17,176 nt of DNA from an uncultured Eubacterium sp. (GTDB lineage: Bacteria; Bacillota; Clostridia; Lachnospirales; Lachnospiraceae). The stretch covers positions 1 to 17,176 of the forward strand of contig CAMKHH010000001.1 in the NCBI GenBank assembly GCA_946412445.1, in the 5' to 3' direction. Of this stretch, positions 7,658-14,975 are shown piece by piece. How positions within the stretch are numbered: position 1 is the first letter of the stretch; each line of letters starts with the position of its first letter. The position numbers and the translations under genes are program-made. The notes under the pieces are model-generated. The model made no database searches. It was given only the letters and a program-made list of their open reading frames with translations, and was not told where the DNA came from.

Positions 7658-8830
7658 TTATATTCCTCCTCTGTTTATTTTCTCTATCAGATTCTGTACC
7701 TCGGATGTCTCCCCCAATTTTCCCTTCGTTTGGGAAAATAGGATTGCACCAATCTGTATCCTGTCCCGACATCTGTTTTTCAGATAGAATTCAACTTTTT
7801 CGCAGACCTGTCCCATAGTTCCATCTAACATATCTTCTGAATTCAATATATCAAGTGCTTCTTCTGTTGTATATGTGCTTAAGATTCTGCGTGCTGTATC
7901 GGCATCTCCTCCTGCCCGCAGGTAAGCTGCTGCCATAAGCTCGGCGCGGCAGTCGGCATTTCGGGAATGCGTATTCATGATTCCACCGGAAACCTTGATG
8001 AATTTTCCGATATGGGCGATAAACAAGATTCCTTTCATATCAAGCTCCACCGCCATATCGATGGTTTCGCCGACATAATTACTGCATTTCATCTCCGTAC
8101 TCCGGTTCAGCCTGTGCATTCGGGAGGCAAATGCCTCTCCATAATTTCCCGGCGTAATCAGAAGATACCCCGCTCCCTGCGCAGCCAATGTCTGCATCTC
8201 CAGACGGATACTGGCAAGCAAAGCGTCTTCACTCATAGGTACCACAATCCCACTGGTTCCCAGTATAGAAATTCCTCCTGTGATTCCAAGCCTTGGGTTA
8301 AAGGTTTTGGCTGCAAGCTTCTCTCCGTCCGGTACACTGATTATGACCTTTACGCCTCCCTGATATGCGTTTTCTTTACAGACTCCTGCTGTTTCCTCCG
8401 CTATCATCCGATAAGGTACCGGATTGATAGCAGCCTCACCAACCAGGCGGGAGAGTCCCAGCTTTGTCACCCTGCCAACACCTGTTCCTCCATCGATGGT
8501 AATCCCCTGTTCCTGTCTGGATACAGTTGCATAGATAAAGGCTCCATGCGTTGCGTCCGGGTCGTCTCCCCCATCCTTTTGTACGGCGCAGCTGACCTCC
8601 TCCACGCTTCCATCACAAGCATACTTAATCTGTATATCTTCTATTAAAAGATGCAGCAGGATTCCCTTCGGTGTCAGAAGTGCAGCCTCTTCCACCAAAT
8701 CACCGGTAAGCAGCATCTGCACCGCCGCCTTGGCTGCTGCCGCTGCGCAGGAGCCAGTGGTATAACCCATGCGAAGTTTTTTTGAGTCCTTTATTACATA
8801 AGCATCTTCCAGCCCTGTCTGATGTTTCAT
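7658..8830 (-). CDS. cbiD: Cobalt-precorrin-5B C1-methyltransferase CbiD
   Basis: First gene of the cobalamin operon. CbiD methylates C1 in the anaerobic pathway. The 390-aa product carries GYTTGSCAAAAAKAA (22-36), KDGGDDPDATHGA (85-97), GGTGVGRVTKLGL (114-126), NPRLGITGGISILGTSGIV (178-196) and HIGKFIKVSGGIMNTHSR (273-290), all canonical. I chose the ATG at 8830 because AAAGGAA lies 6 nt upstream and the protein then begins close to the family N-terminus. An in-frame ATG at 8896 would add 22 residues, but it has a poor ribosome site and lies in an arm of the leader hairpin. Transcription probably starts near 8972. Confidence 0.95.
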   Translation of the reverse strand: MKHQTGLEDAYVIKDSKKLRMGYTTGSCAAAAAKAAVQMLLTGDLVEEAALLTPKGILLHLLIEDIQIKYACDGSVEEVSCAVQKDGGDDPDATHGAFIYATVSRQEQGITIDGGTGVGRVTKLGLSRLVGEAAINPVPYRMIAEETAGVCKENAYQGGVKVIISVPDGEKLAAKTFNPRLGITGGISILGTSGIVVPMSEDALLASIRLEMQTLAAQGAGYLLITPGNYGEAFASRMHRLNRSTEMKCSNYVGETIDMAVELDMKGILFIAHIGKFIKVSGGIMNTHSRNADCRAELMAAAYLRAGGDADTARRILSTYTTEEALDILNSEDMLDGTMGQVCEKVEFYLKNRCRDRIQIGAILFSQTKGKLGETSEVQNLIEKINRGGI

Positions 8831-8854
8831 CTGTTTTTCCTTTACAATATAAGA

Positions 8855-8901
8855 AGGGAATGATGCTAACGGAATCCTTCGCCCGATAACAATCATTCCC
8901 T
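8855..8901 (-). other. Leader hairpin upstream of cbiD
   Basis: Perfect 10-bp inverted repeat in the 5' leader: AGGGAATGAT on the minus strand at 8892-8901 pairs with ATCATTCCCT at 8855-8864, leaving a 27-nt loop with some self-complementarity (CGG/CCG). It ends about 24 nt before the cbiD ATG and 12 nt before its ribosome site. No run of U follows, so it does not look like a terminator. A role in translation control or RNA stability is inference only. Confidence 0.5.
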
Positions 8902-8947
8902 GTCTCTTTTCGGTGCCTGTTAAGAATTTCTTGCATACTTTGGTATT

Positions 8948-8975
8948 AAAAGTGATAACACCTTATATCACTTTT
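8948..8975. promoter_or_regulatory. Palindrome at the predicted cbi transcription start (candidate operator)
   Basis: Perfect inverted repeat with 10-bp arms, AAAAGTGATA (8948-8957) and TATCACTTTT (8966-8975), and an 8-bp centre. It begins 3 bp after the -10 box of the cbi promoter, so it spans roughly -3 to +25 of the transcript, a common place for a repressor site. It could instead be a weak AT-rich terminator for the upstream iol operon or a 5'-end stabilising hairpin. The stem has only three G/C pairs and the U run is part of the stem, so I prefer the operator reading. Confidence 0.55.
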
Positions 8976-8978
8976 TCC

Positions 8979-9007
8979 ATTATAATAAATTCTCAACATT
9001 GTGTCAA
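8979..9007 (-). promoter_or_regulatory. Consensus sigma-A promoter of the cobalamin operon
   Basis: TTGACA (9002-9007, minus strand) and TATAAT (8979-8984), both perfect six-base matches, with a 17-bp spacer. Predicted start is about 8972, giving a leader of about 140 nt before cbiD. This separates the cobalamin operon from the iol operon, which ends at 9086. The stretch 9008-9085 contains no convincing intrinsic terminator for iolE, so some read-through is possible. Confidence 0.85.
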
Positions 9008-9085
9008 TGAATCCACCCGAATTAGAAAGCATTTTGTCTAAATTACCAACTTTTCGCTCTTTCATTAAGTTTCTGATACAGGACA

Positions 9086-9985
9086 CTATAGCCCCGTCTT
9101 TTCCTCAATAAATTTTCTTGCCTTAACAGCATACTCCAGCGGATTTGCCTTCGCAGGATCCTGTTCTGCTTCTACCAGCATATATCCCTCATACCCTGCT
9201 TTTTCGAGTGTCTGGAAAATCGGTACAAAGTCAATGCAGCCGTCTCCGGGTACTGTAAATGCACCCAGGCGGACACCCTCCAGAAAGCTCAAGTTGTCTT
9301 GTTTCACTTTCTCCACTACTTCAGGACGAATATCCTTCAGGTGTACATGCTTCACGCGGTCTATGTATTTCTGGAGCATTTCAAGCGGGTCTGCCCCACA
9401 GTAGGCAAAGTGCCCGGTATCGTATAGCAGACTGACATATTCGGAATCCGTACCCTTCATCATACGTTCCACCTCATCCGGGTTCTGTACGACCGTTCCC
9501 ATATGGTGGTGGAAGGTCAGTCTGATTCCATACTCATCTCTTGCTATCCTTCCCAATCTGTTTAATCCCCGGCAGAAGATATCCCATTCCTGGTCATTCA
9601 TCTCATACTTATGTCCGAAGATTGGAGTATCCTGCTGCCCCTGTACACTGTAACTTTGTTCGGACACTCCGATGATTTTCGCACCCATGGTCTTTAAGAA
9701 TGTAATCTGTGCCCGGAATTCTTTTTCCACTTCTTCAAACGGCCTGCTGATAAGGTAAGAAGAAAACCACTGGTTACAGATTTCAAGCCCTCTTAAGGCA
9801 AGTGCCTTTTTTAACACATCCGTATCTTTGGGATAACGGTTTCCGACCTCTGAACCCGTGAATCCGGCCAATGCCATCTCACTGATACACTGTTCAAAGG
9901 TATTCTCTTTTCCCAGATCCGGAAGGTCATCATTCGTCCATGCGATGGGGGCAATTCCCAATTTCACTTTCGCTCTGTCTAACAT
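9086..9985 (-). CDS. iolE: myo-Inosose-2 dehydratase IolE
   Basis: Dehydrates 2-keto-myo-inositol (scyllo-inosose) to 3D-(3,5/4)-trihydroxycyclohexane-1,2-dione. The 299-aa protein is an AP-endonuclease-2/xylose-isomerase-like TIM barrel. Family blocks are LGIAPIAWTNDDLPDLGKE (9-27), EQCISEMALAGFTGSEVGN (31-49), FHHHMGTVVQ (158-167), LYDTGHFAYCGADP (187-200), VKHVHLKD (211-218) and LVEAEQDP (270-277). These include the Asp, His and Glu expected to bind the divalent metal. The ATG at 9985 has AGAGGAGA about 8 nt upstream. It is the last gene of the iol operon, 14 nt after iolG. Confidence 0.96.
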   Translation of the reverse strand: MLDRAKVKLGIAPIAWTNDDLPDLGKENTFEQCISEMALAGFTGSEVGNRYPKDTDVLKKALALRGLEICNQWFSSYLISRPFEEVEKEFRAQITFLKTMGAKIIGVSEQSYSVQGQQDTPIFGHKYEMNDQEWDIFCRGLNRLGRIARDEYGIRLTFHHHMGTVVQNPDEVERMMKGTDSEYVSLLYDTGHFAYCGADPLEMLQKYIDRVKHVHLKDIRPEVVEKVKQDNLSFLEGVRLGAFTVPGDGCIDFVPIFQTLEKAGYEGYMLVEAEQDPAKANPLEYAVKARKFIEEKTGL

Positions 9986-9999
9986 AAATAGTTCTCCTC

Positions 10000-11010
10000 T
10001 TAATTGATTTCTGAAATCTGTACCGGTCTGTGTTCCTCGTAGGATTTCTTTGCAGCCAGTCCCATTAAGACAGGGCGTAATCCATCCATGACATTCAATG
10101 GTGTCTCTTTCTTGTTTTCAATTGCATCTATGAAGGCTGCAATTTCTTTTCCATAGGCTTCCATATAACGTTCCAGGAAAAAGTACATCGGTTTCTCAGC
10201 CGTTACTCCTTCGGAATTACTTAAGACTGCCCGGGACTGACTGTCATTGCTTATGGAAATCATGCCCTCCGAGCCAAAGACCTCCGCCCTCTGGTCATAT
10301 CCATAAACTGCTTTTCTGCAATTATCAATCACCGCTATGGCTCCATTTTCCATCTGTAATGTTATGACTGCCGTATCCACATCTCCGGCTTCTCCGATGG
10401 CAGGATCCACCAGATTCGCTGCCTGTACATAGACTTCGGTGGCGTCGCAGCCTGCCAGAAAGCAAGCCATATCAAAATCATGGATTGTCATATCCAGAAA
10501 CATTCCCCCGGATACCTTCACATAATCAATTCCGGGGGGTTCCGGATCCCGGGAGGTAATCTTAATGACTTGCGGTTTTCCTACCTTCCCCGCTGCAACT
10601 GCCTGCTGGATTGCCTCAAAATTATGGTCAAATCTCCTGTTAAAGCCCACCTGGTACTTTAGCCCGGTTCCTTCCAGCGCAGCAACGACCTCTTTGATTT
10701 TTTCCACATCGTGGTCAATCGGCTTTTCGCAGAATACGTGTTTACCCGCACGAATGGCTTCGAGAGAAATCGGGGAATGCGTGTCTGTAGAAGAACAGAT
10801 CAGCACCGCATCAATCTCAGGGTCATCTATAATCTCTTTATAATCTTTCGTTACATGGGCAACTCCCATGCTTTTCGCCCAGCGCTTGGTCTCCTCGTTC
10901 ATATATGGATCCGCAACTGTTTTAATCACTGCATCCTTTATTCTGGTACTAATACTTGTGATATGTACCTTACCGATTCTGCCGGCCCCGATAATTCCTA
11001 TTCTTACCAT
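10000..11010 (-). CDS. iolG: Inositol 2-dehydrogenase IolG (Gfo/Idh/MocA family)
   Basis: NAD-dependent oxidation of myo-inositol to 2-keto-myo-inositol, the first catabolic step. The 336-aa product has an N-terminal Rossmann domain with GIIGAGRIGKVH (5-16) and the CEKP motif (94-97) with Lys96. The C-terminal catalytic domain has GGMFLDMTIHDFDM (168-181), whose Asp173 and His177 correspond to the Lys/Asp/His triad of inositol dehydrogenases. The GFNRRFD block (122-128) is also typical. It lies between iolB and iolE, which supports an inositol substrate; D-chiro-inositol activity cannot be judged from sequence. AAGGAG lies upstream of the start. The 48-nt gap to iolB shows no hairpin. Confidence 0.94.
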   Translation of the reverse strand: MVRIGIIGAGRIGKVHITSISTRIKDAVIKTVADPYMNEETKRWAKSMGVAHVTKDYKEIIDDPEIDAVLICSSTDTHSPISLEAIRAGKHVFCEKPIDHDVEKIKEVVAALEGTGLKYQVGFNRRFDHNFEAIQQAVAAGKVGKPQVIKITSRDPEPPGIDYVKVSGGMFLDMTIHDFDMACFLAGCDATEVYVQAANLVDPAIGEAGDVDTAVITLQMENGAIAVIDNCRKAVYGYDQRAEVFGSEGMISISNDSQSRAVLSNSEGVTAEKPMYFFLERYMEAYGKEIAAFIDAIENKKETPLNVMDGLRPVLMGLAAKKSYEEHRPVQISEIN

Positions 11011-11058
11011 CTTCCTTGTCTCCTTATACTCTTTAGGTTTCTGATTGTCTCACTTTCA

Positions 11059-11844
11059 TTACAAATCAGCTTCATGAAGCCAGGTATATCTCTCATCCTC
11101 ACAGCGGTCCGTCTGCAGCCAGGGGTTCCCTTCTATATGGCGGATCATCCAGCAGGTATACATCTGAAATCCCGGTGCCACTGCCTGTGGATGTAATTCT
11201 CCTCCGGGAATCGCTGAAAAGCTGCCGTCAACACTCTTAAAAACCTGATCCCCCACAAAACTTGCTCCAAATCCTTCCGGACGGTCAAATTTAAAATAAT
11301 AGGTTTCCGGCTGCGGATGTCTGTGCGGCAGATATCCTGACCAGTTTCCCCTGTCGTTTAACACCTCTCCCAAAACCATGTTGGAATAAGGCGCAATGTC
11401 ATGGTCAAAGATTGTATTTACCCTCCGTTTTGCTACATTTCCAAATTTACCCACACAGGAATAACCCCAGGGTGCGTCTTCGGGCGCATAGATTCTGGCC
11501 GGAAATGCTTGTTCATTGCGGGTACACTGGATGAGTATCTCCGAATCTGCCTGCACATCTGTCTTCACTTCTGTCGCACTGCATACATGTACACACCACG
11601 GTCCTTCGGTAAATACGTCTTTTCTGCTTACCTCCCTTTGCTCTCCCTCAAAGGTAAAGGAGAGTTTACCGGAAAGCAGCAGGATTGCCATCTCTTTTCC
11701 ATGCTTTTTAAAAGTTCTTGTGTCTCCCGCCTTCATCCGGTAGACCCGGATATCCATCTGCATCTCTTTATATTCATTTTCATAGGTGGTGAGTATCTGT
11801 TCACCATCTGCGTCAAACTCAGGGTAACCAAACAGTTTTCCCAT
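11059..11844 (-). CDS. iolB: 5-Deoxy-glucuronate isomerase IolB
   Basis: Isomerises 5-deoxy-D-glucuronate to 5-dehydro-2-deoxy-D-gluconate. The 261-aa bicupin carries the metal-binding motif HRHPQPETYYFKF (174-186) and the distal His218 in PGGELHPQ; GNWSGYLP (166-173) is also typical. The start is set at 11844 by AAAGGAGG (11853-11860), which overlaps the iolD stop, and by the family N-terminus MGKLFGYPEF. The frame stays open 37 codons upstream, but that part lies inside iolD and does not resemble IolB. It follows iolD by 14 nt. Confidence 0.94.
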   Translation of the reverse strand: MGKLFGYPEFDADGEQILTTYENEYKEMQMDIRVYRMKAGDTRTFKKHGKEMAILLLSGKLSFTFEGEQREVSRKDVFTEGPWCVHVCSATEVKTDVQADSEILIQCTRNEQAFPARIYAPEDAPWGYSCVGKFGNVAKRRVNTIFDHDIAPYSNMVLGEVLNDRGNWSGYLPHRHPQPETYYFKFDRPEGFGASFVGDQVFKSVDGSFSAIPGGELHPQAVAPGFQMYTCWMIRHIEGNPWLQTDRCEDERYTWLHEADL

Positions 11845-11858
11845 TTTTGCAACCTCCT

Positions 11859-13790
11859 TTAATAATCTCTCGCTTCCCTGCGGCCTTTCATCACCCCCGC
11901 ACAGGCATCCAGCACGCTTTCCTTCTCCGATGTGGTCGCTATTCCCACATTCCACCAGGATTCATATCCGTCTGTCATGGTCTTGGGGATTACTTTTAAA
12001 TCAAAAAGGCAGGCAATCTCCTGTTGCTTCGCATCCTCCAGGGCTTTGACCAATTCTTCGATTGTCTTACAGGTATAGGTTTTCAGTCCATATCCCTCTC
12101 CGATTTTGGCATAGTCCACTGGAATCAGCTTTCCTGCCGGCTTCCTGCCATCCGTATATCTAAATTCCGTAGCCAGACTGCCAATCCCATGGTTCATCTC
12201 CAGATTATTAATACATCCAAATCCGCAATTGTCAAAAATCAGGATATTTACCTTTTTTTGTTCCTGCATGATGGTCATAATTTCGCTGTGCAGCATCTGG
12301 AAACTGGAATCTCCCACCACACAATAGACTTCATGATCCGGTTCGGCAAATTTTACACCCAGTGTGGCCGCTACCTCATATCCCATACAGGAATATCCAT
12401 ATTCCGCATGGTATCCGCCTCTTTTATCCGTTCTCCACATCCGCTGCATGCAGCTTGGAAGAGATCCTCCCGCGGTAATAATCGTAGCATCTTTACCGAT
12501 ATTTCTGTTAATCGCCGCAAGAGCCGCTGTCTGGGTGATGCTTCCACCCGTCATACCGACAAATTCCGGTATGGTCCGGGGATCCCTGGCCTTGATTTCC
12601 GGCACGAAGTCCTCACCTGTATAGGCGATTGCTCCCAGGCGCTCCAGCTCTTTATCCCAGACTGCTTTTGCCGCCTCTATCTCCCCTTTATAAGAAGAGA
12701 GATACTTCCGGCATCTTAAGTTTTCCGCCAGTGCACAAAGTGTTGTCTTCGCGTCTCCCACCGCTTTAACCGCATCCATCTTATAGGCATGGAAGCGACT
12801 GTTATTAATCGTCACTACCTTTACATCCTTGTTTCGGAACAGGTGCTTGGAACTCGTTGTAAAGTCGGACAGACGAGTCCCTACAGCGATTACCACATCT
12901 GCATCCTGGGCTATAATGTTAGAGGCGTAAGTCCCTGTTACCCCAATTCCCCCCAGACAGTAAGGATGGCTGGATTTGCAGGCGCTTTTTCCCGCCTGGC
13001 TCTCCCCAAAGGGAATACGGAACTCTTCACAGAATTTTTCCACTGTATCACCTGCATCGGAGTATCTGACACCTCCGCCCACAATCAGCAAGGGTTTCTC
13101 TGCCCTGGTAATTATATCTGCAATCTCTTCGATTTCTTCTTGTACAGCGACTGGACGAGTAATTCTATGAATCCGTTTCCGGAAGAAATAATCCGGATAA
13201 TCATAGGATTCCCCTTCTACATCCTGAGGAAGTGCAATACAACAGGCTCCGGTTTCAGCCGGATCGGTTAATACCCGCATGGCGCTTACAAGAGCGGTCA
13301 TCACCTGCTCCGGGCGGTTGATTCTGTCCCAATACTTGCAGACCGGTTTGAATGCATCATTTGTAGTCGTTGCCAGACTGTTGCTTTGCTCAAGCTGCTG
13401 CAGTACAGGATCCGGCTGTCTTGAGGCAAATGTATCTGCCGGAAATACCAGAAGCGGTATATTATTTACTGTAGCGGTGGCACAAGCGGTCACCATATTG
13501 GCTGCTCCGGGACCTATGGAAGAAGCACACGGTATGATGGCCTTCCTGTTCTTCTGCTTTGCAAATGCGATGGCCGTATGGCACATTCCCTGTTCGTTCC
13601 TTCCCTGCATAATCTTCAGCTTTCCCGGATTCGTATCCAGGGCTTCCCCCAGTCCCACGGCAATTCCATGCCCGAATATGGTAAAAAAGCCTTCTACGAA
13701 TTTAGACTCAACCCCATCCATGGAAACATACTGTTGATCCAGAAATTTCACAATTGCCTGTGCAACCGTCATTCTTGTTGTATCTCCCAT
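11859..13790 (-). CDS. iolD: 3D-(3,5/4)-trihydroxycyclohexane-1,2-dione hydrolase IolD
   Basis: Thiamine-diphosphate enzyme that hydrolytically opens the cyclohexanedione ring to 5-deoxy-glucuronate. The 643-aa protein has the three-domain acetolactate-synthase layout. The N-terminal Pyr domain contains FGHGIAVGLGEAL (39-51), GRNEQGMCHTAIAFAKQ (63-79) with catalytic Glu66, and SSIGPGAANMVTACA (90-104). The central domain includes KPLLIVGGGVRYSDAG (232-247). The C-terminal PP domain has GDSSFQMLHSEI (493-504) and a downstream Asn (NCGFGCINN, 521-529) for the Mg-diphosphate site. The ATG at 13790 has AAAGGAG 8 nt upstream and lies 22 nt after iolC. Confidence 0.96.
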   Translation of the reverse strand: MGDTTRMTVAQAIVKFLDQQYVSMDGVESKFVEGFFTIFGHGIAVGLGEALDTNPGKLKIMQGRNEQGMCHTAIAFAKQKNRKAIIPCASSIGPGAANMVTACATATVNNIPLLVFPADTFASRQPDPVLQQLEQSNSLATTTNDAFKPVCKYWDRINRPEQVMTALVSAMRVLTDPAETGACCIALPQDVEGESYDYPDYFFRKRIHRITRPVAVQEEIEEIADIITRAEKPLLIVGGGVRYSDAGDTVEKFCEEFRIPFGESQAGKSACKSSHPYCLGGIGVTGTYASNIIAQDADVVIAVGTRLSDFTTSSKHLFRNKDVKVVTINNSRFHAYKMDAVKAVGDAKTTLCALAENLRCRKYLSSYKGEIEAAKAVWDKELERLGAIAYTGEDFVPEIKARDPRTIPEFVGMTGGSITQTAALAAINRNIGKDATIITAGGSLPSCMQRMWRTDKRGGYHAEYGYSCMGYEVAATLGVKFAEPDHEVYCVVGDSSFQMLHSEIMTIMQEQKKVNILIFDNCGFGCINNLEMNHGIGSLATEFRYTDGRKPAGKLIPVDYAKIGEGYGLKTYTCKTIEELVKALEDAKQQEIACLFDLKVIPKTMTDGYESWWNVGIATTSEKESVLDACAGVMKGRREARDY

Positions 13791-13812
13791 ATTTATCGCT
13801 CCTTTCCTGATC

Positions 13813-14847
13813 TTATATCCTCGCTATCATCTCGCCAAATTTTTCTTTTTCATCTTTTATGAATGCATGTACTTCATCCGGACCCGGAAGATCATCCGAG
13901 CAGTTATTACTTCTTACCATCATAGATGCTTCAGCGGAACCAAATTCCAGGCAGTCAATGATCTTCCATCCCTGATATAAGCCATATAAGAATCCCGCTC
14001 CATACCCATCACCGCCTCCAAAACCTTTTCTGGCCTCCACAGGGAAAGGTTTAATGGAATAGCGCTGTCCGTCACAGGTATAAGCAGTAGAGCCTTTCAT
14101 CCCATGCTTGATTACCACAATTTTGGCATGATATCCCTGCCACAGAGCCGCCGATTCTTCGTCAGACATTCCTGGCTTTATCAGTTTTTCAGTCAGGTCA
14201 AATTCTTCCCTGGAACCCATAATAATATCTGCCTCTTTCGCCACCGCAGAATAATATATGGAAATCTCATCCGTATTCTTCCAGTTATATGCCCGGTAAT
14301 CTATATCGAAGATAATTTTGGTATGATTTTTCTTCGCCAGCATCACGGCTTTTAAAGCGGCCTCTCTGGATGGGCTTTCTGCAAGAGACGTACCTGAAAT
14401 CAAGAGTGCTTTCGTCTGTTTTATGTAAGCCTCATCAATATCATCCACATGAAGCTGTAAATCAGCAATACAATTTCGATACATCAGAATACTGCTCTCA
14501 CTGGAGGAAAGCATTTCGGTAAAAGTCAGTCCGAGCTTTTCTCCCCCCTGACATCTGGTAATCTGAGAAGTATCGATTCCTTCTCCGTTAAAATAGTCCA
14601 CCACGAAGTCTCCGAACTGGTCATCGGATACCTTCCCGATAAATCCCGCCTTCATCCCGTGGCGGGTGACCCCTACGGCAATATTAGCAGGTGACCCTCC
14701 CACATACTTTTCAAACATATGGACATCCTTCAGTGGTTTAAATTCCTCTTTCACCTGATTATTATAGGCGGGATTAAAATCGATGGCCACACGTCCCAGA
14801 AGTACAATATCCATAGGTCTCGATGTGTCAAAATCCACATAACTCAT
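13813..14847 (-). CDS. iolC: 5-Dehydro-2-deoxygluconokinase IolC (PfkB family)
   Basis: Phosphorylates 5-dehydro-2-deoxy-D-gluconate at C6 to give DKGP; first gene of the iol operon. The 344-aa product shows LLGRVAIDFNP (16-26), YVGGSPANIAVG (48-59), GFIGKVSDDQFGDFV (68-82), ILMYRNCIADL (120-130) and DIDYRAYNW (181-189). The C-terminal PfkB signature GFGGGDGYGAGFLYGL (275-290) contains the catalytic Asp280; the usual GAGD is GGGD here. I chose the ATG at 14847 because GGGAGGAA (14853-14860) precedes it by 5 nt. An in-frame ATG at 14913 has no ribosome site. iolD starts 22 nt after the stop. Confidence 0.94.
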   Translation of the reverse strand: MSYVDFDTSRPMDIVLLGRVAIDFNPAYNNQVKEEFKPLKDVHMFEKYVGGSPANIAVGVTRHGMKAGFIGKVSDDQFGDFVVDYFNGEGIDTSQITRCQGGEKLGLTFTEMLSSSESSILMYRNCIADLQLHVDDIDEAYIKQTKALLISGTSLAESPSREAALKAVMLAKKNHTKIIFDIDYRAYNWKNTDEISIYYSAVAKEADIIMGSREEFDLTEKLIKPGMSDEESAALWQGYHAKIVVIKHGMKGSTAYTCDGQRYSIKPFPVEARKGFGGGDGYGAGFLYGLYQGWKIIDCLEFGSAEASMMVRSNNCSDDLPGPDEVHAFIKDEKEKFGEMIARI

Positions 14848-14877
14848 AGTTCTTCCTCCCTGCTTGCCCTGCATATA

Positions 14878-14908
14878 CACGCAATCTGTTTTTTGCGTGC
14901 TTTTTTTT
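14878..14908 (+). terminator. Plus-strand terminator-like hairpin in the iolC leader
   Basis: Perfect 7-bp arms CACGCAA (14878-14884) and TTGCGTG (14893-14899) with an 8-nt loop, then C and eight T on the plus strand (14901-14908). In that direction it reads as an intrinsic terminator, antisense to the iol leader. On the minus strand it is a hairpin preceded by an A run, about 30 nt before the iolC start. No plus-strand gene ends here, so it may instead be part of the operator array. Confidence 0.4.
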
Positions 14909-14933
14909 GACATTAGCGTGCTTTTGTGTGCTT
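14895..14933 (+). repeat. Three direct repeats of GYGTGCTT, helically phased
   Basis: Copies begin at 14895 and 14916 (both GCGTGCTTTT) and 14926 (GTGTGCTT). Offsets of 21 and 10 bp put them on the same face of the helix. They lie just downstream of the predicted iol promoter, between it and iolC. This arrangement suggests repeated binding by one regulator, perhaps the adjacent LacI-type protein. That link is inference. Confidence 0.45.
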
Positions 14934-14956
14934 ATTTATATTGTCATATTAGCACA
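14927..14956. promoter_or_regulatory. Dyad over the predicted iol -10/start region (candidate operator)
   Basis: TGTGCT (14927-14932) and AGCACA (14951-14956) are perfect inverted 6-bp arms, and symmetry continues imperfectly inward (AT/AT). The 30-bp dyad covers the proposed -10 box and start site of the iol promoter, so binding here would block RNA polymerase. The left arm overlaps the last direct repeat. Confidence 0.4.
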
Positions 14957-14975
14957 TGATTACCACCCTGTGCAA
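14946..14975 (-). promoter_or_regulatory. Candidate promoter of the iolCDBGE operon
   Basis: Extended -10 TGC-TAATAT on the minus strand (14946-14954), with a weak -35 TTGCAC (14970-14975) 18 bp upstream. Predicted start is near 14939, about 90 nt before the iolC ATG. The poor -35 suggests dependence on the extended -10 or on an activator. It is the best promoter-like sequence between the regulator gene and iolC. Confidence 0.5.

Noticed and set aside
7967..8647. Plus-strand frame of 226 codons opposite cbiD
   Set aside because: No recognisable motif, no ribosome site, and it lies entirely inside the well-conserved cbiD.
8700..8936. Minus-strand 78-codon frame starting in the cbiD leader
   Set aside because: No ribosome site before the ATG at 8936, and most of it overlaps cbiD in another frame. 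A leader peptide cannot be excluded but nothing supports it.
8831..8975. Cobalamin riboswitch in the cbiD leader
   Set aside because: Expected from operon content, but the B12 box (GCCACTG-like) and the other conserved core strings are absent. A covariance search would settle it.
8948..8975. Strong intrinsic terminator of the iol operon
   Set aside because: The stem is AT-rich and its U run is within the stem. Its place directly behind a consensus -10 box fits an operator better, though weak termination is not excluded.
12024..12719. Plus-strand frame of 231 codons opposite iolD
   Set aside because: It mirrors the conserved PP domain of IolD and has no family features of its own.
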